Positions 17,254 through 25,652 of a stretch of 64,000 bases of DNA are shown one piece after another (the stretch's first letter is position 1; each line of letters opens with the position of its first letter). This DNA is from Paenibacillus aceris (lineage in GTDB: Bacteria; Bacillota; Bacilli; Paenibacillales; NBRC-103111). The position numbers were made by a program, and so were the translations under genes. The stretch is taken from the NCBI RefSeq assembly GCF_017874035.1, contig NZ_JAGGKV010000011.1, forward strand, positions 124,001 to 188,000, given 5' to 3'. The notes under the pieces are model-generated. The model saw only the letters and a program-made list of their open reading frames with translations, did not search any database and was not told the DNA's origin.

Positions 17254-18804
17254 CTACTGTTTCATGTTTTTCTGATATTCTGAAGGCGAGAGCCCCTTCA
17301 TCTTCTTGAATACGTGCGTAAAATATTTATAATCTTGGAAACCCACTTTGGAGCTTATCTCATAAAGTGGTATCGTAACTTCTGTTTTTAACAATCTAAT
17401 AGCTTCTTCTATTCTTATTCCATTTAAATATTCAGTAAAAGAAAGACTCATTTCCTGTTTGAATTTATGACTAAAATAGTTAGGGGACTGTTGAATATGA
17501 TCGGAAACCTCTTTCACCGAGATATCCTCATGAAAATGATTCTGGATATACTTCAATGCTGCTTTTGTCCCCTTTGTACCCGATGTCTGGTGTACATATT
17601 GCAACTTATCGTACACTCCCTCAAATACACGGATCGTAAAGTCACGATAGTCATTTAAAGTATCTAACTGATCCAATTGTTCAATGCTAGCAAAATCAGT
17701 TTCGAAAATTTTTGTAATAGCCGTAAACTTCTGCATTATCACCTGTTCAGCAACATGAAGATATTGTTTGCAGATTTCAGTTAATTCCTTTCTTGAAAAC
17801 CTACGTTCATGTTGAAAAACACTAAACTCCCTACCAATGCATGTTTTTAAAACAGAAAATGAAGGTTCCTGAAACCCTTTCCATATTTCCTCCTCAGGAA
17901 GCTTATATGAAAAAGTTCGGTCCTCCTTTCTTTGTAATTCAAAAAAGTAATGAATACCACTAGGACCACTGTACAATTTCGTTTGGATTGCCTGAAGAGC
18001 TTGTTGATATAATACGGGGAGACAATCCAGTTCCTCCTCGTTACTAACTCCAATGGAGATTGTGCATGCAAAGTTACACTTAAAAATATCGTTTAAATGA
18101 TTCCACCATTTTTCCAATTCAAAGACCCGGTTCTCAGAATTCATAATAAGCATGTAATTTTTCAATGAAATACTATGAATAATTCCTGGTATTTTTTTAG
18201 CTTCTTCTTTGAGAATTTGTTGGAGACGTTCTTTCGATTCTTTTTTATATATATTTTCCTGATTTTCATCGATTTGCAAATAACAAATTCGGAATGAGCT
18301 TCCTGGCTTCCATTTTAAACTTTGGGAGAAAAAATCTTTAACATTGGGAGTTTCCTTAAAATCGTTATTTACAACGTCATGAAAAAGTCGATCACTCAAA
18401 TATTCATCAAACAATGAGATTTGGGATTTTTCACTTTTAATTTTCTCTATTGCTTTTTTTACCACAGTTAGTAAGCGCTTAATATTCACTGGCTTTAACT
18501 CATAGTCCAGAACCTCGTATTGCAGAGCTTTTTTGGCGTATTCAAACTCAGAATATCCGCTTAAAATAATAAATTTACAATCCGAAGAGATCTCTCTCAC
18601 TGACTTAATTAACGTCAGACCGTCCATCTTTGGCATGCGTATATCGGTAATAACAATTTCCGGTACATGTTGTTTATATAGTTCTAGTGCTGAGACTCCA
18701 TTGTCTGCAATAAATACTTCTTGCAGCCCCAAACTTCGCCAATCTATTCCTTGCTGCAATCCTGTTCGAATTTGAATTTCATCATCTACAATCAGCATTT
18801 TCAT
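17254..18804 (-). CDS. YesN-like response regulator with AraC-type DNA-binding domain
   Basis: A cytoplasmic response regulator of about 516 residues. An N-terminal receiver domain starts MKMLIVDDE, with the phospho-accepting Asp in EIVITDIRMPKMDG. A long helical middle region follows, and a C-terminal AraC pair of helix-turn-helix motifs ends in KYFTHVFKKMKGLSPSEYQKNMK. The preceding kinase gene ends in TAATG, whose ATG opens the same frame six codons earlier. I prefer MKMLIV, which has AGAGG ten bases upstream and matches the family start. It should activate the adjoining transporter and glycosidase genes when the paired sensor kinase detects an extracellular sugar. Confidence 0.9.
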   Translation of the reverse strand: MKMLIVDDEIQIRTGLQQGIDWRSLGLQEVFIADNGVSALELYKQHVPEIVITDIRMPKMDGLTLIKSVREISSDCKFIILSGYSEFEYAKKALQYEVLDYELKPVNIKRLLTVVKKAIEKIKSEKSQISLFDEYLSDRLFHDVVNNDFKETPNVKDFFSQSLKWKPGSSFRICYLQIDENQENIYKKESKERLQQILKEEAKKIPGIIHSISLKNYMLIMNSENRVFELEKWWNHLNDIFKCNFACTISIGVSNEEELDCLPVLYQQALQAIQTKLYSGPSGIHYFFELQRKEDRTFSYKLPEEEIWKGFQEPSFSVLKTCIGREFSVFQHERRFSRKELTEICKQYLHVAEQVIMQKFTAITKIFETDFASIEQLDQLDTLNDYRDFTIRVFEGVYDKLQYVHQTSGTKGTKAALKYIQNHFHEDISVKEVSDHIQQSPNYFSHKFKQEMSLSFTEYLNGIRIEEAIRLLKTEVTIPLYEISSKVGFQDYKYFTHVFKKMKGLSPSEYQKNMKQ

Positions 18805-18821
18805 GTTGATTATTCCTCTCA

Positions 18822-20525
18822 TTACATGCTACTAATTCTTTTAACCACTGGGATCATTATATCAACTTTACTTCCTTTACCAATCTGGCTATAAAATTGA
18901 ACTCCAAACCCAGTGCCGTATTTCAATTGAATCCGGTTGTGGATATTTCGAAGAGCATATCCGGATTCCGTTTCATCACTATCTAGCATTCGGCGAATTC
19001 GTTTTTCATCTGTTCCTGCGCCATTGTCTTCCACACATATTCGGATCAGGGAATCTTCTTGCTTAATCGAAATCTGAATACAGCCTTCCAAAACCATATC
19101 TATGAACCCATGTTGAATGGAATTTTCAATCAATGGCTGCAGAATAAAATGGGGGCATTCTAATTGGAGTGTGTTTTCATCCACATCTACAATAAATTCA
19201 TAAATATAATTAAATCGAAAATTCATGATACGCATATAATTGTTCACATGCTCTACTTCTTGTTGGACTGTTGTAAAATAATGCTCCTGCTTTAAAGAAT
19301 ATCTAAACATGTTAGATAATACTTCTAATTGATCCGCGACTGTATCTACTTGACTTTTTATCGCAACCCACCGAATGGAATCCAATGTATTGTATAGAAA
19401 ATGCGGATTGATTTGCATGCTAAGCAATTGTAACTTTGCTTCCTTCTCTTTTAATTCGCTGGTGTATACTTTTTCAATTAGATCTTTCAAATCTAAAGCC
19501 ATTTCTTTAAATTGAAATCCTAATTGCCCAATTTCATCTTTTTTCTGATTCTGTATCTGTATCTCAAGATTCCCTCGTTTTACTTTGTCCATTTCACGCT
19601 TCAATAACTTTATAGGTCGAATAATGCCATTATTTTGTATGACAGAAAACACAACGCCAAAGAGCAAGCAAATCAAGATAGCGACCATTATCAAAATTTT
19701 AAGGAATTTTTGTGGTTCATTGATTTGTGAATCGGCTATTATTTTTAATACATGCCAACCGTTATTCATGGTATAGAAAAAAACCGACATCTTTTTTTCA
19801 TCCACCATCATTTGAAAATAACCTTCACTTCCCCGCATGGCACTACGGACATAGCTTTGATTATTAATATTTGTTCCAATTTCACTTTTATTTATTGATG
19901 ATACGATTTGACCAGATTCATCGATGATCTTCGTTTGGGAAGTTGCCCAAACATCATTTTCGGTATAAGCTTGCTCTAATGCACGTTCGTCCACGTTTAG
20001 TACTTCAATTGAAAGCAATTTAAATTTGTTAATATCATTGATTGCTCTTACTAAAAATACATCATCTTTATTGTGGGCCCACAACGGAATTCCATTATTA
20101 TCGACTGCTTTTTGTAATAATTCCGCGTTTACATTTTCCTTATAAGTTCCAAAATGATAAATTAAGTTCTGCCCTTTCACGAGGAGGAAGAACTTAATAT
20201 AGGGCTGCATTTTTAACTCCTGTTGGAGAAAAAAATTGATTCCGTTCGTATGCATAACGAACTCATATTGAGAACTTTGTTCGTTCAAAGTGGAAAGCTG
20301 TTGGACATCCTCATTCCCCAGTACCTTCAATGACAAATTTTCTGCATTAGAAACGATTTGGTTTAGACGAAACTGGGTTTGCTTAAATGATTGAAACACA
20401 GCTTCCCTCGATTTAGAGCCAATAATTTCAGAAGCTTTGGAAAGAATGATACTTGATGCCAACAACAGCGGAAGAATAACTAATAAAAATAAATAAATAA
20501 AAAATTTCTTTTGGATAGACATCAT
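18822..20525 (-). CDS. YesM-like membrane sensor histidine kinase
   Basis: A 567-residue kinase of the LytS/YesM class. A first transmembrane helix is at about residues 8-28, followed by an extracellular sensor of about 240 residues. A second membrane helix (ILIMVAILICLLFGVVFSV) precedes a HAMP segment. The His_kinase motif QINPHFLYNTLDSIRW carries the phosphorylated histidine. The ATPase domain has NSIQHGF and VEDNGAG. Two adjacent ATG codons serve as start; the second has better spacing from GGAG. It shares TAATG with the response-regulator gene, so the pair is translationally coupled. It lies downstream of the CUT1 transporter genes and probably senses the sugar they import. Confidence 0.91.
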   Translation of the reverse strand: MMSIQKKFFIYLFLLVILPLLLASSIILSKASEIIGSKSREAVFQSFKQTQFRLNQIVSNAENLSLKVLGNEDVQQLSTLNEQSSQYEFVMHTNGINFFLQQELKMQPYIKFFLLVKGQNLIYHFGTYKENVNAELLQKAVDNNGIPLWAHNKDDVFLVRAINDINKFKLLSIEVLNVDERALEQAYTENDVWATSQTKIIDESGQIVSSINKSEIGTNINNQSYVRSAMRGSEGYFQMMVDEKKMSVFFYTMNNGWHVLKIIADSQINEPQKFLKILIMVAILICLLFGVVFSVIQNNGIIRPIKLLKREMDKVKRGNLEIQIQNQKKDEIGQLGFQFKEMALDLKDLIEKVYTSELKEKEAKLQLLSMQINPHFLYNTLDSIRWVAIKSQVDTVADQLEVLSNMFRYSLKQEHYFTTVQQEVEHVNNYMRIMNFRFNYIYEFIVDVDENTLQLECPHFILQPLIENSIQHGFIDMVLEGCIQISIKQEDSLIRICVEDNGAGTDEKRIRRMLDSDETESGYALRNIHNRIQLKYGTGFGVQFYSQIGKGSKVDIMIPVVKRISSM

Positions 20526-20660
20526 ATTCTCCGTTTTAACAGCTTTTTTTTAGATTACTAATTAATAATACCATGACCTCCCCCAGTTAACGTCACTGAA
20601 TTACCTTCATTTATTTTTAAATGAAGATAATCAGATGAATACAAAGCGATTATGTGTGGC

Positions 20661-21494
20661 TTAGCCTTTTACCGCACCACCAGTTAGCCCTTGAACAAAA
20701 TGCTTTTGAGAAGATAAGAATAATATGATTAGAGGAACCATAACGATACAAATTGCAGCAGATAGCGGTCCCCAATCCGTCCCCATCTGGGTTTGAAAAG
20801 CTAATATGCCTAGTGGTATCGTTCTAAATGTAGAAGCTGACATTGAAACGGTAGTCCAAAGAAGTTCACCCCATAAACCAAAGTTTAAGATAGCTACGGT
20901 CAAGAGCGTCGGTATCATAATCGGCATGATAACCTTTCCAAAAACCAAGGTATCGCTTGCTCCATCAACCTTAGCCGCCTCCAGCAGTTCATTAGGAATA
21001 GAAAGAAAAAAATTGCGAAATATATAAGTTGCAGTCGGAACGCCCCATCCAATAAAAGGAACAATTAATGTGTAGGCTTCTCCTAACAGTTTTAATTTAC
21101 TCATCATAATATAAAAGGGCATTAGTATGGATTCCGATGGAAACATGGTTGGAACAAGTATAACCATCATGATGAATTCAGCTTTAGGAACACGCAATCT
21201 CGCAAGAGAGTAACCAGCAAGTGAAGAAAAAAGTAAAATCCCTGCAATGGAAAGCGATACGACATAAAAACTATTTAAGAAGAAGTGCCCTATTTCTCCT
21301 TGGGACCATGCTTTCGAATAATTACTCAAGCTAAATTTCGATGGTAAAGCCCAAATATTAAATAAAAACTCTTGCGTTGATTTTAAAGATGTCATAAACA
21401 CAAACAGTAGCGGAAATACCGTGAGGAAAGTAATGAGTAAAACGATGATTCTGGGAACCCATATCCTTGCTGTTAAGTTTTTATCAATATTCAT
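20661..21494 (-). CDS. CUT1 sugar ABC transporter permease (MalG type)
   Basis: A 277-residue membrane permease with six predicted transmembrane segments. The MalG-type cytoplasmic loop EAAKVDGASDTLVFGKVIMPIMIP couples to an ATPase. Its start overlaps the end of the other permease gene by 11 nt, so the two are coupled. The C-terminus ends GLTGGAVKG, typical for this family. No dedicated ATPase gene is present in the cluster; CUT1 systems of these bacteria commonly share a housekeeping MsmX-type ATPase encoded elsewhere. Confidence 0.92.
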   Translation of the reverse strand: MNIDKNLTARIWVPRIIVLLITFLTVFPLLFVFMTSLKSTQEFLFNIWALPSKFSLSNYSKAWSQGEIGHFFLNSFYVVSLSIAGILLFSSLAGYSLARLRVPKAEFIMMVILVPTMFPSESILMPFYIMMSKLKLLGEAYTLIVPFIGWGVPTATYIFRNFFLSIPNELLEAAKVDGASDTLVFGKVIMPIMIPTLLTVAILNFGLWGELLWTTVSMSASTFRTIPLGILAFQTQMGTDWGPLSAAICIVMVPLIILFLSSQKHFVQGLTGGAVKG

Positions 21495-22377
21495 AGGATT
21501 CCCCCCTCAGCAGTCTTCTTGCCACAAGCACTGTCAAAAGCAACATTCCCGTAAACAATGCTCCCATGGATGCGGCATAACCGAACTGATTATAACTGAA
21601 TGCACTGTCGATCATGTACATGGAGACAGTCTTCGACATCGTTCCAGGGCCACCATTAGTTAATATTCTCACTGAATCAAATGTGCGAAATGCAGAAATC
21701 AAGGTTAATACAACACACAATTGGATGATAGGTTTAATAAGCGGCAGGACGATCAATACAAATTGGCGTACATAGCTAATACCTTCTAGTTTACTAGCCT
21801 CAAATAATGACTTGGGTATCATCTGCATAGCTGTAAAACAGAGCATCATTGTAATCCCCATGTTCTTATAGACATCTACAACGACAATGCTTGGCAATAC
21901 AGTTGAAGGCTCTCCTAACCAAACGTGCGTTAAAGACTTAAGTCCAATACTTTCTAATGCTTGATTCAAGACACCAGTGGGACTAAAAATAAAGGTGAAC
22001 AAAATGGCGATAATTGAGCTTGGAACCATAGATGGAGTGAAAAGGGTAAATCTAAAAAACGCCCCCTCTTTTGCTCCTAGAGGGTATATAAAAGCAGCTA
22101 ACAATATGCCAATAGTGACAGAAAATAAGGTTATACCTACACCTAAATAAGCCGAATGATAAAAGCTAATTAAGGCTGTCTGATCGTGAATAAGATGCGT
22201 ATAGTTTTTGAATCCAATCCACTTACGGTTTAAGAACCCATCCCATTGTTGAAATGATAAGACTAAGTTCCATATGAATGGAATGTAAGACACAAACATT
22301 ATTAGGATCAGTACCGGAATTAGAAATACAAAGCCGATGATCCTATCTCCTCGTACTTTAATTATATTGTTCTTCAT
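21484..22377 (-). CDS. CUT1 sugar ABC transporter permease (MalF/UgpA type)
   Basis: A membrane permease of about 297 residues. It has the FVSYIPFIWNLVLSFQQW opening typical of UgpA/MalF-type subunits and the coupling loop FEASKLEGISYVRQFVLIVLP. The start MKNNIIKVRGD is preferred because a GGAG lies 9 nt upstream, inside an alternative ATG-opened extension of five codons. Together with the overlapping MalG-type gene it forms the membrane channel for an oligosaccharide importer. Confidence 0.91.
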   Translation of the reverse strand: MKNNIIKVRGDRIIGFVFLIPVLILIMFVSYIPFIWNLVLSFQQWDGFLNRKWIGFKNYTHLIHDQTALISFYHSAYLGVGITLFSVTIGILLAAFIYPLGAKEGAFFRFTLFTPSMVPSSIIAILFTFIFSPTGVLNQALESIGLKSLTHVWLGEPSTVLPSIVVVDVYKNMGITMMLCFTAMQMIPKSLFEASKLEGISYVRQFVLIVLPLIKPIIQLCVVLTLISAFRTFDSVRILTNGGPGTMSKTVSMYMIDSAFSYNQFGYAASMGALFTGMLLLTVLVARRLLRGESYEY

Positions 22378-22420
22378 TACACGATTCTCCATATCATGGT
22401 CCCAAAGTGGTTAGTAGTTG

Positions 22421-22481
22421 AAATACACTCGCCGAACTACGCGATATGAGGTTCATGTCGACCCGTTCAACGAGTGTATTT
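22421..22481 (-). promoter_or_regulatory. Intercistronic stem-loop after the CUT1 binding-protein gene
   Basis: Arms AAATACACTCG at 22421-22431 and CGAGTGTATTT at 22471-22481 pair perfectly over 11 bp. Further pairing inside (GAAC/GTTC at 22434-22437 and 22465-22468) makes a long hairpin. It lies in the 124-nt gap between the binding-protein and permease genes and probably sets their unequal expression. Confidence 0.65.
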
Positions 22482-22501
22482 TGGCTCTTGCTGTATTTTG
22501 T

Positions 22502-23800
22502 TTACTTGCTACTTAAAGCTTCTTTACGCAAAGCTTCAATATCGCCTTGAATTCCTGGGATATTGCCACCTTGCAAGTACAGTTTTGGCAGAAGCTGATT
22601 TGTAAAGTAATCCTGTATTTTACCATTTGCATATGTGAAACCAGCTGGATTTGCTATTGCGTGATCATACAAAGCTGAAAGTTGAGTAATTATTGGATCT
22701 TTATATTGCACCTTTTTGCTAGAAACCAAGAAGCCAGCATCTGCATGCAATTGCAGATATTCAGGGCTTGTTAACTTTTTCATAATTTCAACAGCAGCTT
22801 CTTTATGAGGTGCATTTGAAGGAATCATGAATCCATCAGCACTTCCCGTATAAGCTAATTTGTCACCCATTGTCGGAATAGGCAAAGCAACATATTTAAA
22901 TTTCGCGTTTGTGCTAATAGTTGCAACAAGGGATGAAGCTTCTGCGATCATGGCTACCTTACCTTGATAAAAAGCAGATTGCTCCTCATCACGCTTTATA
23001 GTTAAAGCACCTTTTCCAGGATACCAATAATCCCCATCATTCAGCTTTTTCACATTCGTAAGCATTGTAGCGAACATTGGATCAGTAGCAGGAATTTTCA
23101 TATTTGCCAAATCATCAAGCTTTCCTTGGGCAGCACCAAGGCTTTCAAGACCTTCCCTCGGCATGATAACAGCCAGATCATTTGACGCTCCGAAGGGATA
23201 AACACCCGTTTTTTCTTTGATTTGCTGCATTGTCGCGATAAACTGATCCCAGTTCCAATTATCCGGGATTTTCACACCTGCTTTGTCCAGTAGATCTTGG
23301 TTTGCAAAAATCAGAGGAAAAACACCGCTAATCGGGATACCATAAGTTTTGTCACCATATTTACCCGTATTCAACATCGAAGTGAACTGGTTTTTCCATT
23401 CTCCATTGTTAGCATCCAAGTAAGGCGTTAAATCCGTAATCATATTGGCATCAATCATCGGCTTTAGAGAATTAGGCCAATAGGTATAAATATCTGCAGG
23501 TTGTCCAGAGGCAATCCCTGTCTTTACGACTTTGTCCAGATTACCCCAATCAACCGGAATCGTCTCAATATCGTACTTGCCTTTGAAGTCTTCTTTTAAT
23601 TTTGCCAGAATAGGTACAAATGAAGGGAACTCCTTAATATCGCCATACATGACTACTTTTGTAGGGGTTGATTGGGCCTTCGGGCTAGCCGTAGCCGCTG
23701 AACTTTGTGTACTCGTAGGCGTACTGCTAGCGTTACTACAACCAACTAAAGCTGTTACAAGCAGGAGATTTAATGAAGCAAATACTATCCCTTTTTTCAT
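22502..23800 (-). CDS. CUT1 sugar-binding lipoprotein (extracellular solute-binding family 1)
   Basis: A 432-residue extracellular binding protein. The signal peptide ends in the lipobox LVGC (Cys about 21), followed by a Ser/Thr/Ala-rich linker. The family 1 fold is recognisable from MITDLTPYLDANNGEWKNQF and from the segments around YGIPISGVFPLIFANQDLLDKAG and GSADGFMIPSNAPHKEAAVEIMKKL. GGGGG precedes the ATG. It is the first gene of a run on the minus strand: binding protein, two permeases, kinase, regulator, GH38. Its ligand is probably an oligosaccharide. Confidence 0.93.
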   Translation of the reverse strand: MKKGIVFASLNLLLVTALVGCSNASSTPTSTQSSAATASPKAQSTPTKVVMYGDIKEFPSFVPILAKLKEDFKGKYDIETIPVDWGNLDKVVKTGIASGQPADIYTYWPNSLKPMIDANMITDLTPYLDANNGEWKNQFTSMLNTGKYGDKTYGIPISGVFPLIFANQDLLDKAGVKIPDNWNWDQFIATMQQIKEKTGVYPFGASNDLAVIMPREGLESLGAAQGKLDDLANMKIPATDPMFATMLTNVKKLNDGDYWYPGKGALTIKRDEEQSAFYQGKVAMIAEASSLVATISTNAKFKYVALPIPTMGDKLAYTGSADGFMIPSNAPHKEAAVEIMKKLTSPEYLQLHADAGFLVSSKKVQYKDPIITQLSALYDHAIANPAGFTYANGKIQDYFTNQLLPKLYLQGGNIPGIQGDIEALRKEALSSK

Positions 23801-23960
23801 TTCTTTACCCCCAGATGTTTTGATATCGTCATGACCGATTCCTCTTTATTGTAAGGGCTTTCTTTTATGACGAAAAGGAACTAAAACTTCGAAATGTTCC
23901 AAAATTCTACGATTGAGATATGCTCAGATCGTTGGTTATCTATCGGTAGCATTGTATTAC

Positions 23961-24496
23961 CGGTTGTGGTGCAAAGCTCTAAAACATGATTAGACAAGCA
24001 AATTGGAAATATCTTTATAGAACAGTGGATTCAACGGGTAAGACGATTGATTTCATGTTGTCTGAAAACCGAGATGTTCCCGCAGCCAAACGATTTTTCG
24101 AGAAAGCATTGACTTCACCACACAATCAATCGCCGCGCGTGATCACCGTCGATAAAAACCCAGCTTACCCTACCGCAATCCAGCAATTGAAGGACGAGAA
24201 AACTATGAATCAAGAAACAGTACTGCGACAAAAGAAATATCTCAACAATATTATTGAACAAGATCATCGATTCATAAAGAAAGTCATTAAACCAATGCTG
24301 GGATTCAAGTCTATTGGTACTGCAGAGAAAACAATTGCCGGGATAGAAGTCATGCATATGATAAAGAAAGGGCAGGTCGAATGCAAGCATTCGTCTGTCC
24401 TTTCTGCAGTAGAATTAATTAATAAAATGTTTGGTATGATAGCATAGTCAAACAACAATATGACGACTATCTTTGATCTGTTTTAATCGTTGCACC
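23961..24496 (+). mobile_element. Internally deleted IS6-family insertion sequence
   Basis: The left end (23961-23981) contains GGTTGTGGTGCAAAG, which resembles IS6-family terminal repeats such as those of IS257 and IS26. Only a few bases later the C-terminal half of the transposase begins, so the N-terminal half has been deleted. The right end is degenerate: read inward on the minus strand it gives GGTGCAACGATTAAAACA, which can be aligned with the left end GGTGCAAAGCTCTAAAACA. The element is probably immobile. Confidence 0.7.
23986..24447 (+). pseudogene. C-terminal half of an IS6-family transposase
   Basis: An open frame of 153 codons begins WKYLYRTVDSTGKTIDFMLS shortly after its start and includes RVITVDKNPAYP and EQDHRFIKKVIKPMLGFKS. 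These are the second and third parts of the IS6-family DDE catalytic core (the D of TVDKNPAYP and the E of EQDHRFIK). The N-terminal helix-turn-helix and the first catalytic Asp are absent. There is no obvious ribosome-binding site. It is a deletion remnant, not a working transposase. Confidence 0.8.
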
Positions 24497-24514
24497 TGGT
24501 ATTGTGGCATAGTT

Positions 24515-24590
24515 AAAATCGTTCCGATCGAGATCAAATCCTCAAGATCTTCTCCCGTATTATCGAATTTTTTGAGGTTGTGGACACGAA
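24515..24590 (-). pseudogene. sigK: Fragment of a sporulation sigma-K gene
   Basis: On the minus strand 24573-24517 encodes [19 protein letters not shown], which matches conserved region 2 of the sporulation sigma factor SigK ([20 protein letters not shown] in Bacillus subtilis, from memory). The bases before it align only loosely with the preceding SigK sequence. The match stops abruptly about 20 bp from the IS6 relic. No other part of a sigma factor is visible nearby. Confidence 0.6.
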
Positions 24591-24600
24591 GCAACGTAAA

Positions 24601-24626
24601 ATAATAAAGACCTGATTTCTCAGGTC
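24601..24626 (-). terminator. Intrinsic terminator after the FGE gene
   Basis: Arms GACCTGA (24609-24615) and TCAGGTC (24620-24626) enclose a 4-nt loop. On the minus strand they are followed by TTTATTATTTT. It closes the long sulfatase/transporter run that begins near 35043. Confidence 0.8.
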
Positions 24627-24639
24627 CTTGAAATTAACT

Positions 24640-25614
24640 TTATCCCAGATCATTCCAATCGGCGGCACAGCGAAATCCCATATTACCTGATGAACTATCC
24701 GGTGTATTTGCCGATCTTGCGGCTACACGATACCGATTACAATAAGATTTATGGCATAAGTAGGAGCCGCCTCGCATCACCTTGGATTGCCCGGTTGGCG
24801 GTCCCTTTGAATCCACCGGCTTCGCCCGCAAATGATAATCCCGGCTAAACCAATCCGAGCACCACTCCCAAACATTCCCGGAAACTTGATAAAGGCCATA
24901 TCCGTTTGGATGAAAAGCATGTACAGGCGCTGTTCCGATGTAGCCGTCACTGGCGTTATTTTTAATAGGGAACTTTCCCTGCCAAATATTACACATATAC
25001 TGACCATCCGGTTTTAAAATATCTCCCCAGGGATACTTCTTCTGAACGAGATCGCCTCGTGCAGCGTACTCCCATTCCGCTTCCGACAACAGTCGTTTGC
25101 CGGCCCATTTACAGTACGTTGCCGCATCGTTCCAGGAAATATGCACAACCGGATGATCCATCCGATCGTCAATTGAGGAATCCAGGCCTTCCGGTTGCCT
25201 CCAATAGGCACCTTCCACATTCCACCACCATGGCGATGTTTGCACTACCTGTGTGACCTTATTAGCCGTCTCTTTAGAGACCAAAATATGGAAAACATAG
25301 GACCACCCAAACCTCTCAGCATCCGTTTTAAAGCCTGTTGCATCAACAAATTGTTTATATTCGGCGTTTGTGACCGCATAAGGCGATACGTAAAAGGGAC
25401 TGACGGCTACACGGCGGACAGGCCCCTCTCCATCTGAAGGAAAGCCTTCTTGATCATCCGTCCCCATGAGGAAAGTACCGCCTTCCAGCAGAATCATTCC
25501 TTCTTTTGAGTCGGCGGACCGCACCGTTTTAAGAGAGAATGATGTCTCAAGCGAAACGGAAACCTGTGAGGAGGCTTGCCTTGAAGCTGAGCAGCACGAC
25601 GGTTTATTTTCCAT
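24640..25614 (-). CDS. Formylglycine-generating enzyme (sulfatase-activating, SUMF1 family)
   Basis: A 324-residue copper-dependent oxidase of the FGE/SUMF1 type. It converts the cysteine of the C-x-P-x-R sulfatase motif to formylglycine. The fold starts around MILLEGGTFLMGTDDQEGFPSD. The catalytic cysteine pair is present in SYLCHKSYCNRYR (Cys287 and Cys292), followed by the conserved ARSANTPDSSSGNMGFRCA. These residues separate a true FGE from EgtB/PvdO relatives. AGGAGG precedes the ATG. An unusual feature is the N-terminal CCSASR, which resembles a sulfatase motif without its proline. The gene follows a sulfatase gene by 38 nt, and it is the only FGE seen for six Cys-type sulfatases in the window. 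Confidence 0.93.
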   Translation of the reverse strand: MENKPSCCSASRQASSQVSVSLETSFSLKTVRSADSKEGMILLEGGTFLMGTDDQEGFPSDGEGPVRRVAVSPFYVSPYAVTNAEYKQFVDATGFKTDAERFGWSYVFHILVSKETANKVTQVVQTSPWWWNVEGAYWRQPEGLDSSIDDRMDHPVVHISWNDAATYCKWAGKRLLSEAEWEYAARGDLVQKKYPWGDILKPDGQYMCNIWQGKFPIKNNASDGYIGTAPVHAFHPNGYGLYQVSGNVWEWCSDWFSRDYHLRAKPVDSKGPPTGQSKVMRGGSYLCHKSYCNRYRVAARSANTPDSSSGNMGFRCAADWNDLG

Positions 25615-25652
25615 TTCAAAGTCCTCCTGAAAGTTAAGCTAACTATAATTTG

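Noticed and set aside
18469..18482. cre-like palindrome near AGTAAGCGCTTAAT
   Set aside because: It lies inside the response-regulator coding sequence, far from any promoter, so a regulatory role is not supported.
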